Shown: positions 1 to 5,028 of the stretch, in pieces
Numbering within the stretch: position 1 is the first letter of the stretch
How the letters are laid out: every line of letters begins with the position of its first letter
Assembly (NCBI GenBank): GCA_002717725.1
Contig: PBBT01000022.1
Coordinates: forward strand, 18,357 to 23,384
Origin: Chloroflexota bacterium
GTDB lineage: Bacteria; Chloroflexota; Dehalococcoidia; SAR202; UBA6927
Reading direction: 5' to 3'
DNA: 5,028 nt
Translations under genes and position numbers: made by a program
The notes under the pieces: model-generated
Told to the model about the DNA's origin: nothing
Seen by the model: the letters and a program-made list of their open reading frames with translations, nothing else
Databases searched by the model: none

Positions 1-1544
1 TCGATATTATCTCCGCCTGAAAACAATGGTGTACTAATCTCTAATCTCTCTTCTTCTGTTTTATCTCTTAACCAGTACCAGTCTTCTACAACTCTAGCAT
101 CATCAATCGGCATGAATTGAATGAATTTACCTAAACTTCCATATGCATGCTTATGCATGAAATCACTTGCATCCTGCTTAGACCATCCCTCAGCTCCTAC
201 TGGACCTGCTACATCAGGTGGCATAAACACTAACCTGTGCCCTGCTTTACGTTTGGCCATATACCTATTACCAAACGTTATCCCATATGCTAGTGTCTTC
301 AGTAATCCATCAGCTGTGGTATTACCCTGATCCTGAACATCTAGTTCACCATCTGTAATAAAAATAGATACAGTACTTTCATCCGCTGAAAATCCTCTGT
401 CTTCTGCAAATGATGGCCATGGACTCGCATCTTCATTCTCTGCAACACATAAAACAAACTTTCGAGTAGTACCAATCGTATCCATATCCATCTTGTTTGG
501 ATACCACATACCTATATTCTTTAAACACAAGTAAAATGCTCGACCTATAACTATATTGATCTCATTATCCCTACCAGGTCCTAACGCTGACTTACCATTA
601 AGACCAACCTTCTTAGCCATCGGACCATTAACCATCAACATCGGGGCATGAGGACTAGTAGACATCAGCAATGACTTCCCTCCACTACCTCCTGTCTCAG
701 ACAAACACTTAACTGCTGCCATAATAATAGGCATATGCTCGGGCTTTGCTCCTGCCATTGCCGAATTAATCGCTATCTGCTTAACAGTCGCCAACCCAAA
801 TCCTGGCGGCATATCACACACCAAATCATCACCCGATAAACTCGTACCTGCTATCAAAGCATCTACTGCTTCACGTGTTGGAGGATAAATCGGAAGCGCA
901 TCAGACCAGTCCTGCTTTGTGAATTCAACATTCATTGCATTCACTGCTTCGTAACGATCTTCACCTTCAAAACTAAGTACTTCTTCATCAAGTAAACCAG
1001 AATCCCTAGACTTGGAATCTTCAATCAAACACTCAATCAATTCATCCATCACATCTTCAGTCTGTTTGACACATAAATCTTCAGCTAAATTCCTATAAAT
1101 CCTAGGAACTATCACAAATTGCAAATCAGGCATACCAAAAGTACGAGAACTAGCTATCGCGTCATCCTCAAATCTACCCGAAACTATCGGGACAGCAGGT
1201 TTGCCCATCTTCTCAATTTCTATCATGTCGTAGCACATCCACGACGCACAAGTACCTCAGTCGGCCGTCGCACCTATGACTACATCACACTCCCTTGCCG
1301 CCTGTTCTACAATATGCGTCGGAGCTGGATAGTTTCCTCCAGTGTAGAAATTCACCTTAACATCACTATATCGCTGCTGAATAACCTCTCCAGCACGATT
1401 TAATGCCAAATCACCACCATGAGTCCCACTCCATAACAAACCAACTGTCTTACCATCCAGTGTGGATGGGCGAGAGTTCGGCTCAAATACATTCATCATC
1501 CCGCGCTGTGGCGCAACAGGATTATATACTTCAAGTAAGTGCAT
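1..1544 (-). CDS. UGSC-family selenoprotein with fused C-terminal domain (partial, runs off left edge; UGA at 1257-1259 read as Sec)
   Basis: The gene starts at ATG 1544-1542, with AGGAG (1555-1551) six bases upstream. An in-frame TGA at 1259-1257 follows residue 95. The same frame then has no other stop down to base 3, giving 514 codons with no terminator in the window. The first ~170 residues resemble the UGSC (seleno)protein family: LDGKTVGLLW near 29-38, a Cys-Asp-Val-Val-Ile strand at 86-90, the redox motif U96-G97-T98-C99 followed by Ala-Ser-Trp, and GMPDLQFVIVPR at 137-148. Family members carry U-G-S-C or C-G-S-C; here the third residue is Thr. A candidate bSECIS hairpin follows the UGA. 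From about residue 198 a second domain begins, with KPEHMP (267-272), NGP (305-307), GPG (322-324) and AENEDASPW (368-376). I recognise these motifs as conserved in uncharacterised proteins but cannot name the family. There is no signal peptide, so it is probably cytoplasmic. It is co-transcribed with the VOC gene 12 bases upstream. A redox or thiol/selenol role is inferred; the substrate is unknown. Confidence 0.87.
1227..1259 (-). promoter_or_regulatory. UGA selenocysteine codon plus candidate bacterial SECIS stem-loop
   Basis: Eighteen bases after the UGA (1259-1257), a hairpin presents a small apical loop. The 5' arm GTCGTGG (1245-1239) pairs with the 3' arm CTACGAC (1233-1227): five Watson-Crick pairs, one G-U, then one G-C, closing the loop ATGTG (1238-1234). 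If the top two pairs open, the loop begins with GG. Known bacterial SECIS elements lie within the coding sequence directly downstream of the UGA, with roughly 16-37 bases to the apical loop and a G among its first two positions; they bind SelB carrying Sec-tRNA. The geometry fits. I checked pairing by eye only and made no energy calculation. Confidence 0.72.
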
Positions 1545-1550
1545 CTATCT

Positions 1551-1555
1551 CTCCT
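1551..1555 (-). promoter_or_regulatory. Ribosome binding site of the UGSC selenoprotein gene
   Basis: AGGAG lies six bases upstream of ATG 1544-1542. The gap between the VOC stop codon (1559-1557) and this ATG is only 12 bases, and the RBS sits in it. This fixes the start of the selenoprotein gene and supports co-translation of the pair from one mRNA. Confidence 0.8.
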
Positions 1556-1556
1556 A

Positions 1557-1988
1557 TTATTGAATAAATTCTAACCAATTCCCTTCAGGATCTTGGCAAT
1601 AACAAATCCCTTTCTCAATTCCATCTGGTGTGACTGACATTATTGGAGGTGTAACAAACTTAATTCCTTTGGAAGTCAAATCTTTATACAGCCCCTGAAT
1701 ATCCTCAACATCAAAACATACATGGGAAGCTCCCAGTTGAGCTCTATCTAAATGCCCATTTTCACTCTCTGGATAAATATAATAAACAAGCTCCAATGCC
1801 TGTCCTCCAGCTTTGCCTACAAACGCTAAAGTTCTGTGTGAACCAGGTATGCCTGTATGATTTCCAGATTCGGGAGCTTTACTATCAATTTCTTTTTCAA
1901 TTTCTAAGCCTAAATCGTCTCGATAAAATGAAACCATTTTTTCTAGGTCTCGAACTACAAAACCTGAATGATTGAAACCTTTGATCAT
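1557..1988 (-). CDS. VOC-superfamily (glyoxalase/bleomycin-resistance/dioxygenase-like) protein
   Basis: This 143-residue protein matches the usual size of a single-chain VOC protein built from two beta-alpha-beta-beta-beta modules. Module one starts with FNHSGFVVRDLEKMVSFYRD and contains LELVYY. Module two starts with ASHVCFDVEDIQGLYKDL and ends with DPEGNWLEFI, the classic C-terminal VOC signature. The four canonical metal-ligand positions are all filled: His7, Glu66, His89 and Glu140. A divalent-metal enzyme (isomerase, lyase, epimerase or extradiol dioxygenase type) is therefore more likely than a pure binding protein. The start is ATG 1988-1986 with GAGG (2000-1997) eight bases upstream. 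There is no signal peptide. It ends TAA, 12 bases before the UGSC selenoprotein gene, so the two form a tight translational pair and probably act in the same pathway (inference). The substrate cannot be read from sequence. The superfamily call is firm; the specific activity is unknown. Confidence 0.92.
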   Translation of the reverse strand: MIKGFNHSGFVVRDLEKMVSFYRDDLGLEIEKEIDSKAPESGNHTGIPGSHRTLAFVGKAGGQALELVYYIYPESENGHLDRAQLGASHVCFDVEDIQGLYKDLTSKGIKFVTPPIMSVTPDGIEKGICYCQDPEGNWLEFIQ

Positions 1989-2065
1989 ATTATTATCCTC
2001 ATAAAATTAGTTGCATACATGATGCTAGTATTTAGGAAAAAATTCAACTCCGAATGATATTAATC

Positions 2066-3034
2066 CTAGTAACTTATATCAGATGTGTTTCCAAAAACCT
2101 TCCCGATATGAACCTCACCTCTCTCTTTAGAAAGAGAAATCTGCCGACGCCTCTCTCTAGATCCTTCTTTTTGCTTTTCTGTAAGCTCATGATAACAATG
2201 ATCACAAGTAACGCCATCTTCAAAGAAAGGAGATTGTCTTTGCCTCTCAGATACGGGGAATTGGCAACCAAAACAAAGAGAGTAAGTACCTTCCTCTAAA
2301 CCATGTTTCAACGAGACTCGTCCATCAAACACAAAACACTCCCCTTCCCAAAGACTGACATCCTTTGATACAACCTCAAGATATTTCAGTATCCCCCCTT
2401 TAAGTTGATAAACCTCTTGATGTCCCAATTTTTTCAGATATGAACTCGCCTTTTCACAGCGAATACCGCCAGTGCAATACATTGCAATTTTTTTGTCTTC
2501 TGGAATATCCTGGATAAAATTCTCAACCCACTCAGGAAATTCTTTGAAATGATCTATTTCAGGGTCAATAGCATTAAAAAATTTCCCGACCTGAGTCTCA
2601 TAAATATTCCGGGCATCAATCAAAATAACATCATCTCTTTGAATAAAATCATTCCAATCGATTGGATCAATATAGTCACCTTTCAACTTCTTGGGATCAA
2701 TATTTTTTTCACCCATAGTAACTATTTCTTGCTTAGATTTAACCTTTAATCTATGAAAAGTCTGAGTGGTCGTAGAAGAATATTTTACTTCTAAATCATC
2801 GATTTCAGACCAGTCACGAATATGATTAATAATCAATAACAAAGATTCAGACTTCCCAGCAATTGTCCCATTAATACCTTCTTCAGCTATAATTATTGTT
2901 CCTTTAATATTGTTATCTCTACAAAGTTCAATTAGTTGCCGTCGTTTAAAATCAATATTTGAAATCTCTACAAATTGATACAAAGCAGCAACGTCCAGCA
3001 ACGAATTATTCAAATTGTCATTTTTTAAATCCAA
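2066..3034 (-). CDS. trhO: Oxygen-dependent tRNA uridine(34) hydroxylase TrhO (rhodanese-domain, YceA/YbfQ family)
   Basis: This family hydroxylates U34 in the anticodon of certain tRNAs to 5-hydroxyuridine in an O2-dependent reaction, the first step toward cmo5U or mo5U wobble bases; it acts in the cytoplasm. The 322-residue length equals that of Gram-positive members. An N-terminal ferredoxin-like domain (about 15-100) includes GTIIIAEEGINGTIAG. The central rhodanese domain (about 120-225) includes VILIDARNIYE and the active-site loop CTGGIRCEKA, with catalytic Cys187 and a second Cys at 193. The C-terminal Cys cluster C254-x2-C257 and C277-x2-C280 is typical of the family. The start must be TTG 3034-3032: an in-frame TAG lies four codons upstream, AGG (3045-3043) sits eight bases ahead, and the nearby ATG is out of frame. 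It is separated from the SGNH gene upstream by 107 bases and from the VOC gene downstream by 77 bases, so it may have its own promoter. Confidence 0.95.
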   Translation of the reverse strand: MDLKNDNLNNSLLDVAALYQFVEISNIDFKRRQLIELCRDNNIKGTIIIAEEGINGTIAGKSESLLLIINHIRDWSEIDDLEVKYSSTTTQTFHRLKVKSKQEIVTMGEKNIDPKKLKGDYIDPIDWNDFIQRDDVILIDARNIYETQVGKFFNAIDPEIDHFKEFPEWVENFIQDIPEDKKIAMYCTGGIRCEKASSYLKKLGHQEVYQLKGGILKYLEVVSKDVSLWEGECFVFDGRVSLKHGLEEGTYSLCFGCQFPVSERQRQSPFFEDGVTCDHCYHELTEKQKEGSRERRRQISLSKERGEVHIGKVFGNTSDISY

Positions 3035-3037
3035 TAT

Positions 3038-3045
3038 ACTTACCT
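3038..3045 (-). promoter_or_regulatory. Ribosome binding site that decides the TTG start of trhO
   Basis: AGGTAAG (3045-3039) lies just ahead of TTG 3034-3032, the AGG being eight bases away. The frame is closed by TAG at 3046-3044, so no ATG or GTG start exists upstream. The TTG is kept because the N-terminal ferredoxin-like domain follows at the expected distance. Confidence 0.6.
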
Positions 3046-3071
3046 AATGTGTTATGTAGATAATTCACATA

Positions 3072-3099
3072 GCAAACCATCTACATGGTAATAGTTTGC
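3072..3099. repeat. Imperfect inverted repeat in the SGNH-trhO gap
   Basis: GCAA (3072-3075) can pair with TTGC (3096-3099), and ACCAT (3076-3080) with ATGGT (3085-3089) across a four-base loop, leaving a six-base bulge. No T-tract follows on the minus strand, so this is not a convincing terminator for the SGNH gene. It overlaps one copy of the direct repeat and may be an operator or a leader hairpin. Confidence 0.3.
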
Positions 3100-3122
3100 G
3101 TAGTTTTGTCAAAACATCTACA
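3073..3122 (-). repeat. Pair of 13-bp direct repeats in the trhO upstream region, possible operator
   Basis: TGTAGATGTTTTG (3122-3110) and TGTAGATGGTTTG (3085-3073) differ at one base and start 37 bases apart, both on the minus strand. The first ends inside the candidate -35 box and the second begins in the candidate -10 region. The core TGTAGAT also occurs once in opposite orientation (3055-3061). The 3054-3061 ATGTAGAT and 3079-3086 ATCTACAT copies form an 8-bp inverted repeat with a 17-base spacer. A transcription-factor site is possible but unproven. Confidence 0.4.
3085..3112 (-). promoter_or_regulatory. Candidate sigma70-type promoter for trhO
   Basis: On the minus strand a perfect -35 box, TTGACA (3112-3107), is followed after 16 bases by TACCAT (3090-3085), which matches four of six positions of the -10 consensus. 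Transcription would start around 3078 and reach the trhO TTG after about 45 bases. The -10 box is weak, so the call rests mainly on the -35 hexamer and its position in the largest gap of the window. Confidence 0.35.
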
Positions 3123-3141
3123 AATGAAAACTGTGCACTTC

Positions 3142-4140
3142 CTAATCTTTGAAAAATGGTCGTACTACTCTTTTCAAAAAGTTGTGCGCTAGAATGTTGT
3201 ATCCTTCAACATTCGGATGCAAATCATCCGGCAAAAGATGTGCATATTCTGGTCCGAAAATATCCAATCCATCAACATAATGTAAATTTAAATCACCTTG
3301 AGTTTTAAACTTTTTCACACAACTTTGAATTTCGTTACGCATAATTTCTAAATTCAAACCTACAATATTATGGGTGTGTTCTCTTAGTGAGGAGAAAATA
3401 GGCGAAATTACAACAATTGGAATATATGGATGCTTTTCACGAATAATTTTTATAAATCCAATTACACCTGGCATAAACGTCCTAACACTCATACTCGCGT
3501 GATTGTGAACATTTATTCCAAGTTTAATTGATATAAAATCAGCAGGAGTATCTCGAATCATCATTGCTAGATTTGGCTCTAAATGACAATTACCCGCATA
3601 ACCAAGACATGTTAGATTCATGCCATGTTCTCTGGAAACGATAGATGGCCAAGTCAGACTTGGTTTTTCTGCAGTTTTGCAATGGGTAATAGAACTGCCA
3701 TATGTTATCCATTTAGGCCTATCATCTACAAAAGGTCGAAGGGAGGAATTTTTATCAAAAGAAAGTGATTTTAAACGGAATTCTGTAAACTGGGGCAACC
3801 AAATCTCAATGAAATTTTCACCGTCCGAAAGATTCCGAACTTGAAATTCGTTGGCATTCGAAATCAGTATTGATTCAAAAAAAACCCCATTACAAAAAAC
3901 ATCTAAAAATGCGGGATCTTCACTTTTGGTATTCTCAATCTTTCCCAAAATGAAAGTCGAGTCAGTATGGAAACTAAGCCTTACTCCCGCTGGAGCAGAA
4001 GCACGCTCTAACATTTCTTTAGGAGGGAACAACTCACGATCGTTAAAGGGTATACGCCACGGCTTTACAAAACTATCAGTCACTTCCAATGAAATGATCC
4101 CTTGCCATGAAATTCGTGGATCATTTGCTTTTACTATCAA
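3142..4140 (-). CDS. SGNH/GDSL-type hydrolase (esterase/acylhydrolase) with N-terminal beta-rich domain
   Basis: This is a 332-residue serine hydrolase with two parts. Residues ~1-130 are beta-strand rich with no recognised motif and resemble the beta-sandwich that precedes the catalytic domain in some SGNH esterases. Residues ~143-330 form the SGNH domain. Block I is WITYGSSITHC with nucleophile Ser150, Asp of the usual G-D-S being Ser here. Block II is LGYAGNCHLE (Gly around 180-183). Block III is KLGINVHN (Asn210 as oxyanion-hole candidate). Block V is DDLHPN, with Asp305 and His308 completing the triad. The surrounding sequence (TWPSIVSREHG, MIRDTPADFISIKLGIN, RTFMPGVIGFI) matches a subfamily I know from actinobacterial and related genomes, annotated only as GDSL-type esterase/lipase. 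No signal peptide or lipobox is visible, so a cytoplasmic location is likely. The start is TTG 4140-4138, with AGGA (4150-4147) six bases upstream and an in-frame TAA two codons upstream. The natural substrate is unknown. Confidence 0.9.
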   Translation of the reverse strand: MIVKANDPRISWQGIISLEVTDSFVKPWRIPFNDRELFPPKEMLERASAPAGVRLSFHTDSTFILGKIENTKSEDPAFLDVFCNGVFFESILISNANEFQVRNLSDGENFIEIWLPQFTEFRLKSLSFDKNSSLRPFVDDRPKWITYGSSITHCKTAEKPSLTWPSIVSREHGMNLTCLGYAGNCHLEPNLAMMIRDTPADFISIKLGINVHNHASMSVRTFMPGVIGFIKIIREKHPYIPIVVISPIFSSLREHTHNIVGLNLEIMRNEIQSCVKKFKTQGDLNLHYVDGLDIFGPEYAHLLPDDLHPNVEGYNILAHNFLKRVVRPFFKD

Positions 4141-4150
4141 AATTTATCCT
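4141..4150 (-). promoter_or_regulatory. Ribosome binding site that decides the TTG start of the SGNH hydrolase
   Basis: AGGA (4150-4147) precedes TTG 4140-4138 by six bases. An in-frame TAA at 4146-4144 rules out any earlier start, and the nearby ATG in the first codons is in another frame. The TTG start is therefore well supported. Confidence 0.7.
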
Positions 4151-4189
4151 ATAAGAAAGATTTGATAAAAATATTGTACGATTAAACTA

Positions 4190-5028
4190 CTAAGGTGTTG
4201 GAGCACTAAGGCATAGCATTGGATTATCAAGACCTCCAAATTGTTCATGAAGTTTGCATGCGGTGTTACGATCTTTGTCTGCTAATTCACTATTTTCAAG
4301 TGCTTCATATACAAAAGATCGTTCCATATAATAATTTGATCTATCACTATGAATTTCAATTGCCTTATTTAAATTTTGCAACGCGAGATTGTATTCACCC
4401 AAACCGGAATTAGCCAATCCTTTTCTGCTGTAAGCATTCCCATGTAATGGATCCAAGTCAATTATTTTATTTGTTAATTCAATAACACGTTCATAATCTC
4501 CCAAATAAAGGTATGGAAAAGTAGCGAAGTATAAATTCATTACATTGGAAGAGTCAATAGTTAACGATTTTTCAAAATCTTCTGTAGAATCTTCCAATTC
4601 ACCTAATTTGAACTTGATCCAAGCTCTTCCTGAATATCCAATGGAATCCTCAGGAGCAATCCTAACAAGATCATCATAACTAGATTCAGATTCCTCTAAT
4701 TGATTTAATTGCTCATGTGATTGAGCTTTAACTACGTACAAATATTTTAGGTGTTGAGAAATTTTGTCTGAATTACCAGCCAATTCCTGAAATTTTTCAA
4801 TAGCTAAATTTAATTCAACTAATGCTAAATCAAGATCTCCTATTCCCAGCCTGATTTCAACTTTTCCGGCATATGCCTCTAAATTATCCGGATCTTTCAA
4901 AATTGCATTTTCTAGTTCTTCAATAGCTTCTTCAGCAAGGCCTTGTTGAAGCAAATTTCTGGCATTCATCATATGATCTTCATCCCGGGAATTTTCAATC
5001 CCCGCTACCGAAACAGAAGTTGGAGTAG
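4190..5028 (-). CDS. Tetratricopeptide-repeat protein (partial, N-terminus beyond right edge)
   Basis: The protein is built almost wholly of TPR units, helix pairs that usually mediate protein-protein contacts. Counting from the ATG at 4972-4970, repeats lie at about 2-28, 32-65, 76-108, 110-142, 146-176, 178-210 and 212-243. Typical TPR spacing is seen in AEEAIEELENAILKDPDN and GEYNLALQNLNKAIEI. The last 20 residues are non-repeat and contain two Cys (240 and 254). The ATG at 4972 is probably internal: the frame stays open to the window edge, adding 18 residues (Thr/Pro/Ser-containing, then acidic), and no good Shine-Dalgarno precedes it. The upstream stretch could be a linker after a signal peptide or lipoprotein anchor, but that part is not in the window. 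The stop is TAG 4192-4190, 49 bases before the SGNH start. No specific function can be assigned. Confidence 0.85.
   Translation of the reverse strand, partial: TPTSVSVAGIENSRDEDHMMNARNLLQQGLAEEAIEELENAILKDPDNLEAYAGKVEIRLGIGDLDLALVELNLAIEKFQELAGNSDKISQHLKYLYVVKAQSHEQLNQLEESESSYDDLVRIAPEDSIGYSGRAWIKFKLGELEDSTEDFEKSLTIDSSNVMNLYFATFPYLYLGDYERVIELTNKIIDLDPLHGNAYSRKGLANSGLGEYNLALQNLNKAIEIHSDRSNYYMERSFVYEALENSELADKDRNTACKLHEQFGGLDNPMLCLSAPTP

Noticed and set aside
672..695. Gly-rich stretch T-G-G-S-G-G-K-S in the C-terminal domain, resembling a P-loop
   Set aside because: The first Gly of a Walker A motif is Thr here, and there is no hydrophobic strand plus Walker B pattern around it. I do not call it a nucleotide-binding site.
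1119..1403. Plus-strand open frame of 94 codons
   Set aside because: It lies opposite the selenoprotein gene across the UGA, has no ribosome binding site or recognisable domain, and the minus-strand frame has clear family motifs throughout.
1257..1544. A 95-residue stand-alone gene ending at the TGA, or a pseudogene with a nonsense mutation
   Set aside because: The frame stays open for at least 418 codons after the TGA with conserved-looking motifs, the TGA sits exactly at the Sec position of the UGSC family, and a SECIS-like hairpin follows.
2019..2047. Possible promoter upstream of the VOC gene (TTGAAT, 17 bases, CATCAT)
   Set aside because: The -10 hexamer matches only four positions and the region is AT-rich, so such matches arise easily. 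The VOC gene may be transcribed from trhO or from its own promoter; the sequence does not decide.
3133..3138. GTGCAC palindrome just upstream of the repeat region, after the SGNH stop codon
   Set aside because: Six bases is too short to mean anything without conservation data.
4141..4189. Terminator or promoter between the TPR gene and the SGNH gene
   Set aside because: No stable hairpin with a T-tract is visible. A TACAAT hexamer (4178-4173) has no acceptable -35 partner. Read-through from the TPR gene is equally possible.

Overview
This is an AT-rich bacterial window in which every supported gene lies on the minus strand. In transcription order (right to left) they are: a TPR-repeat protein entering from the right edge, an SGNH/GDSL-type hydrolase, the tRNA U34 hydroxylase TrhO, a small VOC/glyoxalase-like protein, and a long selenoprotein that runs off the left edge. 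I see no rRNA, tRNA, CRISPR array or insertion sequence. No gap between genes exceeds 107 bases.

The main result is at 1-1544. A gene with a clear ribosome binding site starts at 1544 and meets a single in-frame TGA at 1257-1259. It then stays open in the same frame to the left edge, for 514 codons in all. The residues around the TGA read A-T-A-D-U-G-T-C, and the surrounding protein looks like the UGSC family of (seleno)proteins. A stem-loop immediately after the TGA has the distance and shape of a bacterial SECIS element. I therefore call the TGA selenocysteine 96, not a stop. The UGSC-like domain is joined to a second conserved-looking domain of at least about 315 residues that I cannot name.

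The VOC gene ends 12 bases before the selenoprotein start, and the selenoprotein RBS lies in that gap, so the two are almost certainly co-transcribed. The VOC protein keeps all four canonical metal-ligand positions. One inference is a two-gene unit that handles a reactive or thiol-linked small molecule, but the substrate is unknown.

The right half holds housekeeping or accessory genes: trhO (wobble uridine modification), a cytoplasmic-looking SGNH hydrolase and a TPR protein. trhO and the SGNH gene both need TTG starts, each backed by an RBS and an in-frame stop just upstream. The gap between these two genes carries a consensus -35 box and a 13-bp near-perfect direct repeat that may be regulatory.

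The organism must have selenocysteine machinery. AT-richness, the UGSC selenoprotein, the SGNH subfamily and a Thr/Pro/Ser-containing stretch ahead of the TPR domain would fit an uncultured marine lineage such as a Chloroflexota (SAR202-like) bacterium. That placement is weak inference.
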